Positions 1 to 8,343 of a DNA stretch of 52,789 nt are shown in pieces. A program made the position numbers and the translations under genes. Source of the stretch: Hyphomicrobiales bacterium (GTDB lineage Bacteria; Pseudomonadota; Alphaproteobacteria; Rhizobiales; Devosiaceae). How positions within the stretch are numbered: the first letter of the stretch is position 1; the number at the start of each line of letters is the position of its first letter. The notes below the pieces were generated by a model. It was not told the DNA's origin. It was given only the letters and a program-made list of their open reading frames with translations, and ran no database searches. The stretch covers positions 1 to 52,789 of the forward strand of contig JAMONZ010000012.1 of assembly GCA_027066315.1 (NCBI GenBank), in the 5' to 3' direction.

Positions 1-1864
1 CAAGCGAATTATCAATAACAGGACGACAAAATTCACTTTGAGCCGCCAACCGCCCAAGAGCAATTGTTACATCAAGTTTTGCAAACGCATCAGAAGCTAA
101 ACGCAATACATTAGTATTTGCTAGAATTTCATTTTTTAGCTTTATAAAAATATCATTTTCAATTTTTATAGCAGCATCTTGCGCTCTGGCAATCTTTCCC
201 TCTAGCTCACTAAGCTCAACTGTTGTGAAACGCATTACATTTGCCATGGTCTGGCGATGAATAAAATCTAAGCTAAACGGCTCTTGTAATAATTTTGCTC
301 CGTGCGCTGCTGGAATTTCAACAAAATAACCAAGCATTCTATTATATTTTATCTTGAGCGATTTAATTTGAGTCTTTTGGCTTAAACTTTCTTGTAATTG
401 CGCAACAATAGTGCGGCTTTTTTGTGCTAAAATACGTTGCTGATCTAAATCTTCATCAAACCCTTGTTTAATGAAATCACCATCTTTAATTAAATGCGGC
501 GGATCTTCTTGTATGGCCGACATTAATTTTTGAGATAATTCTTGTGGCAAATCAGCTAGGCAAAAAGCTATTTCTTGCAATCCAATTGGTAATTTATCGC
601 TCATCAAATCTCCTTTATTTAGGATTTTTTGACTAACATGAAATGCCCCAATTATTGCATATCCAAGACTTAACAAATCTCTAGGCCCACCCCGATCTAA
701 CGATAGGCGTGTAAGAGAGCGTGATATGTCTGGCACTTGGCGTAAATCTTGACGTAAATTATCGCCAAAAATTATATCTTGATAGATCGCCTCTACCATA
801 TCTAAGCGTTTTATTATTTCTCCCTTATCTAAAAGTGGAGAAGCAAGTCTTCGTGCTAACAAACGAGAGCCTGCCCCTGTTACACATTTATCAATAATGC
901 TTTTTAAAGACCCCTTTGCCTCACCCCTATTTGTAAGCAATAATTCTAGTGATGAGCGAGTTGCACTATCAATCGCCATCAAACTTTGTGAATTTTCAAC
1001 ATTTGGGCTTCGTAAAACAACCGCACCCGTTTTTTGCGAAAAACTTACATAAGAAACCAATGCCCCAAGTGCCGATCTTGCATGGCGACTATATGAATTT
1101 GGATCAAACTCACTAAACACCATTTTCAAATCAATTAATGCTTTTTCACTATCAAAATTTTGGGGATCAAGTTGAGTTATAACGCTTAGCATCTCACTTG
1201 AAAAAACTTCACTAGCCTCAAGTTTTTTAAACAAAGTTGAACTTATCAATATTTCAGCAGGGTTGATTTTTGCTAACTCATCAAAAATATCTTGCTTTTC
1301 AACTTCGCTTACCCATGTTTCACCAGTAGAAATATCTGCCCAAGCTAGTGCAAACTCTTTTTGCCCCACCATTGCTAACGCACAAAGAAAATTATTTGAA
1401 TGCGCAGGCAACAAATCATCTTCAGTAATTGTGCCTGAACTAATCAGACGAACAACATCACGTTTTACAACAGATTTTGCACCACGTTTTTTGGCCTCTT
1501 TTGGGTCTTCCATTTGCTCACATAATGCAACCTTATGACCAAGCCCAATTAGCTTTTTTAAATATATATCATGCGCCCGAACAGGCACGCCACACATTGG
1601 AATATCCTGCCCATTATGTTTGCCCCGTTTAGTGAGGGCAATACCCAATGCGGCAGAGGCAATTATTGCATCTTCAAAAAACAACTCATAAAAATCACCC
1701 ATACGATAAAATAATAAATAATTTGGATTATTGGCCTTAATTTCTAAAAACTGCTCCATCATAGGAGTTGTTGTTGACTTTACAGGCTTGGATTTCGCAG
1801 GCCTAAGTTTCGTGGGTTTTTGCGTGTCATTGCTAGTCTGGGAATTATAAGGAGCTTGCGCCAT
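1..1864 (-). CDS. mutS: DNA mismatch repair protein MutS (C-terminal part cut by window edge)
   Basis: MutS recognises mismatches and starts methyl- or nick-directed repair with MutL. The reading frame is open from an ATG at 1864 to the left edge, giving 621 codons; MutS proteins are usually 850-910 residues. The mismatch-binding Phe-x-Glu motif is in GDFYE (about residues 56-60), followed by the typical KRG and DIPMCGVP segments of the N-terminal domains. The frame leaves the window in the segment CRPVIDNSL, just before the ATPase domain, so the Walker motifs are not visible. The roughly 33-residue Lys/Pro/Thr-rich N-terminal extension before MMEQF resembles that of rhizobial MutS. An AGAG seven bases upstream could serve as ribosome-binding site. 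The family call is certain; completeness cannot be judged. Confidence 0.97.
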   Translation of the reverse strand, partial: MAQAPYNSQTSNDTQKPTKLRPAKSKPVKSTTTPMMEQFLEIKANNPNYLLFYRMGDFYELFFEDAIIASAALGIALTKRGKHNGQDIPMCGVPVRAHDIYLKKLIGLGHKVALCEQMEDPKEAKKRGAKSVVKRDVVRLISSGTITEDDLLPAHSNNFLCALAMVGQKEFALAWADISTGETWVSEVEKQDIFDELAKINPAEILISSTLFKKLEASEVFSSEMLSVITQLDPQNFDSEKALIDLKMVFSEFDPNSYSRHARSALGALVSYVSFSQKTGAVVLRSPNVENSQSLMAIDSATRSSLELLLTNRGEAKGSLKSIIDKCVTGAGSRLLARRLASPLLDKGEIIKRLDMVEAIYQDIIFGDNLRQDLRQVPDISRSLTRLSLDRGGPRDLLSLGYAIIGAFHVSQKILNKGDLMSDKLPIGLQEIAFCLADLPQELSQKLMSAIQEDPPHLIKDGDFIKQGFDEDLDQQRILAQKSRTIVAQLQESLSQKTQIKSLKIKYNRMLGYFVEIPAAHGAKLLQEPFSLDFIHRQTMANVMRFTTVELSELEGKIARAQDAAIKIENDIFIKLKNEILANTNVLRLASDAFAKLDVTIALGRLAAQSEFCRPVIDNSL

Positions 1865-1923
1865 AAAAATGCTCTAATAAATTTATTTTCTCTTAAAATA
1901 AAGACTAAGCCATGCTCATATTT

Positions 1924-2664
1924 TTAGCCATATTTAATTTCAGAAAATTTTGCGCTTGAGCCATCATAAAGCAACAACCGCCCAATTAAAGGATCACCCA
2001 ACCCAACGATCACCTTAATGACTTCCATTGCCATTAAAGTTCCAATAACTCCTGTAACTGCCCCAATTACACCTGTTTCCTCACAAGCTGGTAGCTTGGC
2101 ATTAGTTGGAACATCGGGATAAAGGTCTTTAAACTTTGGGTTATATTTGTCATTTTTATTTTTTAAAAAAGGTGCAAACACACTCACATGCCCATCAAAC
2201 ATCGATACCCCTCCAGCAACAAGATATTTTTTCTCCTCTTGCGCCGCATCACTTACCACTAGGCGAGTTTCAAAACTATCACATCCATCAACCACAATAT
2301 CATAATCAGCAATTATCTGCTTGGCATTTTCTCTTTTTATTCGCTCATTATAAATATTGATTTTTATCTCAGGGTTAAGCGATAGGGCAAAATCTTTTGC
2401 ACTTTTAACCTTTGAAACCCCAACCCCATTCGTTGTATGAATGACTTGACGTTGCAGGTTTGATAGCGAGATAACATCATTATCAACAATGCCGATAGTG
2501 CCAACTCCAGCCCCTGCTAAATATGCAATAATAGGTGATCCAAGCCCGCCCGCACCAATGATTAAAACCTTAGAGCTTTTTAACCTTTGCTGACCCTGTC
2601 CGCCAACCCCTTTAAGCACAATATGGCGTGCATAGCGTTTTGCTTCTTCCCCTGATAAAGTCAT
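1924..2664 (-). CDS. ThiF/MoeB/HesA-family E1-like adenylyltransferase
   Basis: Members of this family adenylate the C-terminal Gly-Gly of a ubiquitin-like sulfur carrier (MoaD or ThiS) for molybdopterin or thiamine synthesis. The protein has 246 residues with the nucleotide-binding GAGGLG at residues 37-42, the acidic VDND around 60-63 and the NLQRQ segment with the conserved Asn and Arg around 69-72. One Cys is present in PACEETGV, the position of the conserved Cys in MoeB. The two CxxC zinc-binding pairs of E. coli MoeB are absent: the first CYRC position reads as FKD here and no second pair occurs. No carrier protein or molybdopterin or thiamine gene is nearby, so the partner is unknown. 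It lies 8 bp downstream of the DUF2259 gene and is probably co-transcribed with it. Confidence 0.88.
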   Translation of the reverse strand: MTLSGEEAKRYARHIVLKGVGGQGQQRLKSSKVLIIGAGGLGSPIIAYLAGAGVGTIGIVDNDVISLSNLQRQVIHTTNGVGVSKVKSAKDFALSLNPEIKINIYNERIKRENAKQIIADYDIVVDGCDSFETRLVVSDAAQEEKKYLVAGGVSMFDGHVSVFAPFLKNKNDKYNPKFKDLYPDVPTNAKLPACEETGVIGAVTGVIGTLMAMEVIKVIVGLGDPLIGRLLLYDGSSAKFSEIKYG

Positions 2665-2672
2665 ATTTTTTC

Positions 2673-3446
2673 CTAGTTATTTCCAATCGGTATTGCAACA
2701 AAACGCCTGTCAGCCCCCTCATACCCAAAGGCATAAACTGAGATTAAAGCCACCGCTGATGAAATATCAACCGCCTCAAAGGGGACATATACTGAATGAA
2801 TTTTATAGGTTATTGGGCAACCACGAGAGCGTGCTAACACTTCATCTTCATAAACAATTTTCACCTCTTGATTTTCGTCTTTTAATTTAACTAAAAATCC
2901 CATCGGCTCTTCGCCCGCATAGTCAACGCAAGAAAGCGCACTATGAGTTTTAAAAATATCTAACGATATTTCATATTCACCCACAATTGCATTTAAACCA
3001 TATGCTGGCAGACCAAACTTTAATGATAACCCAATCTCTTCATTTGTTACTGCTCCATCACCATTTTGCGCCAACTCATGTGCGGGGCGATAAATGCTTA
3101 ACCCATCAATTCTTGGTTTAGCCTTTTGCGATGAAAGCTGACGCACAATATTTATCGATTTACCAGTATCTATCGGCTCTACTTCGTATGTCGCTTCATC
3201 ATATTCTTCTAAAACCTTAATTGGCGTACCAGTAACCCAGCTATCATCGCTTAAATCAACAATATAAATCGACGAATAGGCAAAACCTGACCCATCTTGA
3301 ATACCAAATTCTTCAAAAGCAAAATATCTGGCATCTTTTGAATAACCAATCACGTCCAATAATGCACGATCTCCTGAAAATGCAGGGGCTGCACAAAAAA
3401 AACCAATCACTAACATTGAAAATATTTGATAAAAAAACCTATTCAT
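2673..3446 (-). CDS. DUF2259 predicted secreted protein
   Basis: A 257-residue protein of unknown function. Residues 1-25 form a signal peptide (basic start, hydrophobic core, AFSGD end), so the mature protein is periplasmic or exported. The following GYSKDARYFAFEEFGIQDGSG segment matches my recollection of the DUF2259 family of alphaproteobacterial secreted proteins. Two Cys residues in the C-terminal half (SCVDY and RGCPI) could form a disulfide. The stretch NGDGAVTNEE resembles one EF-hand loop but stands alone and is not convincing. The gene sits between dut (9 bp apart) and the ThiF/MoeB gene, an arrangement I associate with rhizobial genomes. No function can be derived from the sequence. 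Confidence 0.75.
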   Translation of the reverse strand: MNRFFYQIFSMLVIGFFCAAPAFSGDRALLDVIGYSKDARYFAFEEFGIQDGSGFAYSSIYIVDLSDDSWVTGTPIKVLEEYDEATYEVEPIDTGKSINIVRQLSSQKAKPRIDGLSIYRPAHELAQNGDGAVTNEEIGLSLKFGLPAYGLNAIVGEYEISLDIFKTHSALSCVDYAGEEPMGFLVKLKDENQEVKIVYEDEVLARSRGCPITYKIHSVYVPFEAVDISSAVALISVYAFGYEGADRRFVAIPIGNN

Positions 3447-3455
3447 AACTTTCTC

Positions 3456-3920
3456 TCACACTTTCCCAGTAGAGCCAAATCCGCCTGTACCACGTCTTGT
3501 ACCATCTAATTTTGTCCTTAATTCGAACTCAACAAAACTAACTGGCGCAATCACCATTTGTGCAATTCTATCACCACGTTTTACAACAAAATCATCCTCA
3601 CCATGATTGATAAGAATGACTTTTATTTCACCTCGATAATCTGCATCAATCGTCCCTGGTGAATTTAAAACCGTGACACCATATTTTGCCGCCAAACCAG
3701 ATCGGGGTCTAATTTGTGCTTCATATCCTTTGGGTAAAGCTATACAAAGTCCACTTGGCACAAATGCGTATTTTTTAGGCTCAATGACAATGGTTTCGCT
3801 TTTTAATAGTGCGGCACAAATATCAAGCCCAGCCGCCCCATCACTTTGTTGAGCTGGTACACTAAGCCCCTTGCCATGTTCTAGCCAAAGAAAATCTATT
3901 TTTATTGGATTAATACTCAT
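3456..3920 (-). CDS. dut: Deoxyuridine 5'-triphosphate nucleotidohydrolase (dUTPase)
   Basis: Hydrolyses dUTP to dUMP and pyrophosphate, keeping uracil out of DNA and supplying dUMP for thymidylate synthesis; homotrimer with shared active sites. All five dUTPase motifs are visible: AGLDICA, RPRSGLA, the GTIDADYRGE loop with the catalytic Asp, RIAQMVI and the C-terminal RGTGGFGSTG arm. I place the start at 3920 (MSINPIK, 154 residues) because this ATG overlaps the ubiB stop codon in an ATGA arrangement, typical of translational coupling. An upstream in-frame ATG at 3935 would add five residues (MGFII) and has no ribosome-binding site. Confidence 0.96.
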   Translation of the reverse strand: MSINPIKIDFLWLEHGKGLSVPAQQSDGAAGLDICAALLKSETIVIEPKKYAFVPSGLCIALPKGYEAQIRPRSGLAAKYGVTVLNSPGTIDADYRGEIKVILINHGEDDFVVKRGDRIAQMVIAPVSFVEFELRTKLDGTRRGTGGFGSTGKV

Positions 3921-5437
3921 GATGATAAAGCCCAAAAAGCAAAAATTAGTCCAAAGCCAGCAATAATAAATAGTAAATATTGATTGTTTTTCTTTGCTTT
4001 TGCCTCCTCAATATCAAACATAATCTTATCAGCTCGTTCAACCATCAAGGGGAATTTTGCAATAGTGTGATTTAAAACTTCAAAATTCTCTTTAAGCTGT
4101 TCAAATTTTCCCTTTGGCCCTGCTTGCTCAACCAGCCATTCTCGCACCACTGGCTCTGAAATTTCCCAAAAGTTCAAATCCTCATCAAGATTTCGTGCGA
4201 CACCCTCAACCAAAACCATGGTTTTTTGCAACAAAACTAATTCTGGCCTAGTCGCCATATCAAACAATTCAGTAATGGCTAAAAGTTGCGAAAGCAGGCT
4301 TGCCATAGAAATATCTTTTGATTTCTGCCCCTGAAGCGGCTCACCAATTGAGCGCAATGCAAGCGCAAAATCGTCCACAGATTGAGTTTTAGGTACATAG
4401 CCAATATCAAAATGGAGCTTTGCAATTTTTTTATAATCACGCTTGATAAAACCATAAATCAAATTAGCTAAAAACCGCCTCTCTTTTTTATCAATTCGCC
4501 CCATAATGCCAAAATCAACCGCTATTACCCCATGAGTTTTTGGGTTTGCAAAAAGATTGCCAGGGTGCATATCAGCATGAAAAAACCCATCTCTAATAGC
4601 ATGGCGCAAAAAGCTCTGCATTAAATGGGTGGCTAGTTTTTTTCTATCAACCCCAGCCTTGCCAATTTTTTCAACTTCACGAATTGGCACACCATCAACC
4701 CACGAAGTCAGCATGACATTTTTTGAAATATGCTGCCATTTAACGCTTGGGACTTCAAAGCCCTCATCATGCTCGATATTTTGAGCAAATTCAGAAATTG
4801 AGGCCGCCTCAAAACGCAAATCAAGCTCAAGTTTAGCTGAATGGTCAAGAATTTTAACTACCTTTAAAGGGTTTAATCGCCTCATAATAGGTATTAGCCT
4901 CTCAGCCAATTTTGCCCCCGCATAATAACTTTTTATATCTTTTGCAAAACGCTTCTCAACATTTGGACGAAGAATTTTTATCGCAACAATTTCTTCTTTC
5001 CCATTTTCAAGTCTTAGCTTTGCCTTATGAACTTGCGCTATGGAAGCTGCGGCAATTGGGGCAGATAAATCAAAAATACCATCAGCCCTCTCACCAAGAG
5101 CCATCTTAATAATATTGGGAACTAATTTTTCATCAAAAGGCTTCATTGCATCTTGCAATAAGCTCAAATCAGCAGCAACTTCAGCCCCAACAATATCTGG
5201 CCTTGTAGCCAATATCTGACCAAATTTCACATAAGTTGGCCCCAATTTATGCAAGGCTATATTTAAACGCTCAACCCGACCTGTTTTTTTAACTGATCTA
5301 CGCTCAAAAAGCCTTAAAAACCAAATAGCAGACTTTGCTGAATTAGGCAGAGTATTAGTTTTTACTAGCGAGAAAACCCCCTCTCTCACCAACACAAAAC
5401 CAGCCCTTAATAACCGCCCATAAGCAAATAAACTCAT
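3917..5437 (-). CDS. ubiB: UbiB, atypical (ABC1/ADCK-like) kinase for ubiquinone biosynthesis
   Basis: UbiB is a membrane-associated ATPase of the ABC1/ADCK kinase-like family needed for coenzyme Q biosynthesis. In this 506-residue protein the family-specific KFGQ motif (YVKFGQILATRPD) is around residue 70, a kinase-like lobe with the invariant Lys (VAIKIL) follows, then ELDLRFEA, the catalytic HADMHPGNLF and the metal-binding DFG (VDFGIMG). The last roughly 20 residues are a hydrophobic membrane anchor. It is separated from the upstream ubiE by 36 bp and overlaps the downstream dut by 4 bp, so ubiE-ubiB-dut-DUF2259-thiF look like one transcription unit. Confidence 0.95.
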   Translation of the reverse strand: MSLFAYGRLLRAGFVLVREGVFSLVKTNTLPNSAKSAIWFLRLFERRSVKKTGRVERLNIALHKLGPTYVKFGQILATRPDIVGAEVAADLSLLQDAMKPFDEKLVPNIIKMALGERADGIFDLSAPIAAASIAQVHKAKLRLENGKEEIVAIKILRPNVEKRFAKDIKSYYAGAKLAERLIPIMRRLNPLKVVKILDHSAKLELDLRFEAASISEFAQNIEHDEGFEVPSVKWQHISKNVMLTSWVDGVPIREVEKIGKAGVDRKKLATHLMQSFLRHAIRDGFFHADMHPGNLFANPKTHGVIAVDFGIMGRIDKKERRFLANLIYGFIKRDYKKIAKLHFDIGYVPKTQSVDDFALALRSIGEPLQGQKSKDISMASLLSQLLAITELFDMATRPELVLLQKTMVLVEGVARNLDEDLNFWEISEPVVREWLVEQAGPKGKFEQLKENFEVLNHTIAKFPLMVERADKIMFDIEEAKAKKNNQYLLFIIAGFGLIFAFWALSS

Positions 5438-5473
5438 TATATTCTAGCTTTCAATTCTATGGTTTTTTTGCAT

Positions 5474-6256
5474 CTATAATTTCCAAGCAGAGTGAAGTGC
5501 CGCAATATTACCTGTTAATGGAGTATGTGATACTCGTGAAAATCCAGCATCACTAATCATATTTGTAAATTTTTCAGCTGTTGGAAACTGCTCTATGCTT
5601 TCGATAAGATATTGATAGCTGTCTTTATCATCAGCAACGGCTTGCCCAATTGCAGGAATTAGCGAGTGAGAGAATTTTTCATATATTTTATCAAGCAAAG
5701 GAACATCAACATTTGAAAATTCCAAGCATAAAAACCGCCCCCCTCTTTTTAAAACTCTAAAAGCCTCTTTTAGTGCCAAATCAACTTGCGGCACATTTCT
5801 TATTCCAAAAGAAATCGTATAGGCATCAAAACTCTCATCATCAAATGGAAGCTCTTGTGCATCTGCTTGTTTAAAATTTACCTGCTCTGGATATCGCCAG
5901 CTTTTTGCCCGCTCTTTTCCAACCGCCAGCATTTCTTCGTTAATGTCAGATACCATAACATTTGCATGCCCAAAACTAGCTTCAATAATCCGCCGTGCAA
6001 TATCGCCACTTCCTCCAGCCATATCCAAGACATTATAGGCTAATTTGCCCTGCTTTGGCGGCGATAAAGCCGTAACCATAATATCTTTCCAAATGCGATG
6101 CACGCCTCCGCTCATTAAGTCATTCATCAAATCATAACGAGATGCAACACCATCAAACACAGCATTGACCATAGCTTGCTTATCTTCTAACGCCACCGTT
6201 TTTTGGCCAAAATGGGTGGTCTTTTTTAAACTATTCATATAAAAAACTTTGCTCAA
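5474..6256 (-). CDS. ubiE: Ubiquinone/menaquinone C-methyltransferase UbiE
   Basis: SAM-dependent C-methyltransferase that methylates the benzoquinol ring in ubiquinone synthesis. The 260 residues contain the UbiE signature FDGVASRYDLMNDLMSGGVHRIWKD, the class I methyltransferase motif I (LDMAGGSGDIA), motif II around VMVSDINEEML and the FGIRNVP segment. An alternative start at 6238 (MNSLKK) is possible; neither ATG has a clear Shine-Dalgarno sequence. The gene diverges from mutM with 84 bp between their starts, and it heads the operon with ubiB. Confidence 0.95.
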   Translation of the reverse strand: MSKVFYMNSLKKTTHFGQKTVALEDKQAMVNAVFDGVASRYDLMNDLMSGGVHRIWKDIMVTALSPPKQGKLAYNVLDMAGGSGDIARRIIEASFGHANVMVSDINEEMLAVGKERAKSWRYPEQVNFKQADAQELPFDDESFDAYTISFGIRNVPQVDLALKEAFRVLKRGGRFLCLEFSNVDVPLLDKIYEKFSHSLIPAIGQAVADDKDSYQYLIESIEQFPTAEKFTNMISDAGFSRVSHTPLTGNIAALHSAWKL

Positions 6257-6340
6257 CTCATAGAATTATTTATATTCTATATTAAACTCACACCATTTTC
6301 CAACCACTCATTTTCAATCTCTTATATAAAAGAAAAGCAA

Positions 6341-7219
6341 ATGCCCGAATTACCCGAAGTTGAAACCACGATTAGAGGCCTTGCTCCATTTTTACAACAC
6401 GCAACAATAAAAGAAGTCATTCTAAAAAGAAAGAATCTTCGTTTTGATTTTGAGAAGAATTTTGCAAAAAAACTTGAGGGACAGGAAATTATAAACATTT
6501 CTCGTCGAGCAAAATATCTATTATTTTCGCTTTCAAATAATGATACTCTAATAAGCCATCTTGGCATGAGCGGAAGTTTTAAGATCATAAAAGACTTTGC
6601 AAACCACCAAGCCAAAAAACATGAGCATGTAATTTTTTCTCTTCATCATCAAGAATATAAAAATCTTACTCTTATATATACCGATCCACGCCGCTTTGGT
6701 TTTATGGATATAAGTTCTGATATTTCAAATAATAGATTTTTAGCAAAACTTGGGGTTGAGCCGCTTAGCAATCATTTTAACACGGCTTATCTAGTTGAGC
6801 AATTTAAGGGGCGTAACCTGCCAATTAAAACCGCCCTACTTGACCAGACAATCATTGCGGGGCTTGGCAATATTTATGTGTGTGAGGCATTGTGGCAAGC
6901 AAGAATTCATCCAAAAACCCCAATTAAATCTCTTATCGATAAAAATAATAAACCAGATGAACGACTTGAGATATTAGTGCCAGCAATTATTTCTATACTT
7001 AATCAAGCAATAAAAGCAGGTGGCTCTAGCTTAAAAGACTTTACAAATGCCAATGGAGAGCAAGGATATTTTCAACATTCATTTGATGTTTATGGCAGAA
7101 CTAACCAGCCCTGCAACAAAGAGAACTGCTCTGGAATAATAAAGAAAATCACTCAATCAGGGCGTTCAAGTTTTTATTGTGATAAATGTCAAAACAAACC
7201 AGTTGACTTAGAGCTATAA
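6341..7219 (+). CDS. mutM: Formamidopyrimidine-DNA glycosylase (Fpg/MutM)
   Basis: Bifunctional glycosylase/AP lyase that removes 8-oxoguanine and formamidopyrimidines. The 292 residues begin MPELPEVET, giving the catalytic N-terminal Pro2 and Glu3 after Met removal; Lys in RRAKYLL is the conserved beta-hairpin Lys, and HLGMSG and the H2TH motif with GLGNIY follow. The C-terminal zinc finger is complete, but its first half is C-x4-C (PCNKENC) rather than C-x2-C, as I recall for rhizobial Fpg; the second half is YCDKC. It reads toward rpsT, whose promoter overlaps its last codons. Confidence 0.96.
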   Translation: MPELPEVETTIRGLAPFLQHATIKEVILKRKNLRFDFEKNFAKKLEGQEIINISRRAKYLLFSLSNNDTLISHLGMSGSFKIIKDFANHQAKKHEHVIFSLHHQEYKNLTLIYTDPRRFGFMDISSDISNNRFLAKLGVEPLSNHFNTAYLVEQFKGRNLPIKTALLDQTIIAGLGNIYVCEALWQARIHPKTPIKSLIDKNNKPDERLEILVPAIISILNQAIKAGGSSLKDFTNANGEQGYFQHSFDVYGRTNQPCNKENCSGIIKKITQSGRSSFYCDKCQNKPVDLEL

Positions 7220-7232
7220 GCCACACTATAAC
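7203..7232 (+). promoter_or_regulatory. Candidate sigma-70-type promoter of rpsT
   Basis: TTGACT (7203-7208), an 18-base spacer and TATAAC (7227-7232) form a promoter-like pair that overlaps the 3' end of mutM. It would start transcription near 7239, leaving a leader of about 50 nt before rpsT. The call rests on motif match and position only. Confidence 0.55.
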
Positions 7233-7245
7233 CCAATAAATTTTG

Positions 7246-7264
7246 CGGCTTTTAATAAGAGCCG
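7246..7264 (+). promoter_or_regulatory. Hairpin in the rpsT leader
   Basis: CGGCTTTT (7246-7253) pairs with AAGAGCCG (7257-7264) across a 3-base loop, including one G-U pair, about 28 bases upstream of the rpsT start. There is no U-run after it, so it is not an obvious terminator of mutM. It may stabilise the mRNA or take part in control of S20 synthesis. Confidence 0.45.
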
Positions 7265-7292
7265 TTACACTTGTTTATTTAAGAGGATTTTC

Positions 7293-7556
7293 ATGGCCAA
7301 CACATCATCGGCTAAAAAAGCAGTTCGTAAGATCGCCGCTAAAACAGCAGTTAACAAAGCCCGTCGCTCTCGCATGCGTACTTTCGTACGTAAGGTTGAA
7401 GAAGCAATTGCCTCAGGCGATCAAAAAGTCGCTCAACAAGCACTTAAAGACGCACAGCCACTAATTCAAAGTGCTGCAACTCATGGCATTATTCATCGCA
7501 ACAATGCCTCACGCAAGGTTTCTCGCCTTTCAAGCAGAATTAAAGCACTAGCATAA
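7293..7556 (+). CDS. rpsT: 30S ribosomal protein S20
   Basis: Small basic 16S rRNA-binding protein of the 30S subunit. The 87 residues show the family pattern [12 protein letters not shown], then the basic helix [19 protein letters not shown], and a C-terminal segment [21 protein letters not shown]. An AGAGGA ribosome-binding site lies about 5 bases before the ATG. It has its own promoter and is followed by a strong terminator, so it is probably monocistronic. The mutM-rpsT-dnaA order is common in Hyphomicrobiales. Confidence 0.98.
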   Translation: MANTSSAKKAVRKIAAKTAVNKARRSRMRTFVRKVEEAIASGDQKVAQQALKDAQPLIQSAATHGIIHRNNASRKVSRLSSRIKALA

Positions 7557-7586
7557 ATTTTATAATCATCTTTGTGATTATTTTTT

Positions 7587-7613
7587 AAAGCTCCCATTTT
7601 TGGGGGCTTTTTT
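7587..7613 (+). terminator. Rho-independent terminator of rpsT
   Basis: A 10-bp stem (AAAGCTCCCA / TGGGGGCTTT, one G-U pair) with a TTTT loop is followed by further T residues. A weaker hairpin (TAATCA / TGATTA, 7563-7580) followed by six T residues lies just before it, so two terminators stand in tandem. Confidence 0.9.
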
Positions 7614-8343
7614 ATTGGGCAATTAAACTCTAATTTTTGCTACTATAATTATTGACCTAATGTTTAATTCTGTACAATTTAAATTTTAAAATTCTTTAGA
7701 GAAATTTCCAACCAAAAGCTCTATATAAATCCTCTAACTTTAATTCCATTGACGATTCTTTAATCAAAAACTACTGACTTTTATGTCAAGAATTTTCTTT
7801 AAAAAACAATAGTTTTTTTGATAAATCGTTACGAGTCAACAAGTTAATTTTTTATTAACACTTTTCTAAAACTCCCATTTTCATTTTGTTTTGAGTCAAC
7901 CCCCTTTATTTGATTATAGCGCATTGCGAATAGATTTTTTGACCTCTAATATAGAGCCAACAACACTTGTTTAAAAATACTATTAGTTGGCATTTTTCCT
8001 TAATTAAAAAGCGCATCAAGCAAATTTTAAAATGAGGCATTTTGCGAATATTTAATAAAGAGAAATAAATATATTTACGATTGGGGCATAAAATAAACAA
8101 AGCAAACGGGCTAGATAAATTTTGCTAATTCATTAGTTTTTAATATCTTTTTACAAGCTGCCCATAGAATTTCATTTCTTAAAAAATGCTTTTACTAAAA
8201 ATAAAAACAACAAAGGATTTTACTTAGTAACTTGGCATTAATGCTCATTTTATTTTTTAAAAATCTAAAAATCTTACAAATGAACTTTGATGGGGAGAGG
8301 GTTTTCACTCCATCTGGTTGCAAATTATAAAAGGGGCAAAAAT
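7614..8343. other. AT-rich non-coding region between rpsT and dnaA (possible origin or dnaA control region)
   Basis: About 730 bp without a convincing gene, clearly richer in A+T than its surroundings. It contains three GANTC sites (7754-7758, 7833-7837, 7893-7897), which are CcrM methylation sites in alphaproteobacteria. Two of them lie in an identical GAGTCAAC octamer (7833-7840, 7893-7900). A TTAA-N7-TTAA match to the CtrA-binding consensus is at 7844-7858. TTGCGAATA occurs twice (near 7924 and 8042). I see no canonical DnaA box (TTATCCACA), and in such AT-rich DNA a TTAA-N7-TTAA match can arise by chance. The region must contain the dnaA promoter; whether it is also a replication origin is open. 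Confidence 0.45.

Noticed and set aside
7906-8100. 64-codon open frame on the minus strand in the rpsT-dnaA spacer
   Set aside because: Composition is biased to Cys, Ile, Lys and Phe as expected from AT-rich non-coding DNA, there is no ribosome-binding site, and I recognise no family.
7614-8343. DnaA-box cluster upstream of dnaA
   Set aside because: No site within one mismatch of TTATCCACA was found by eye on either strand; the nearest (TTATTAACA, 7852-7860) has two mismatches and could be chance.
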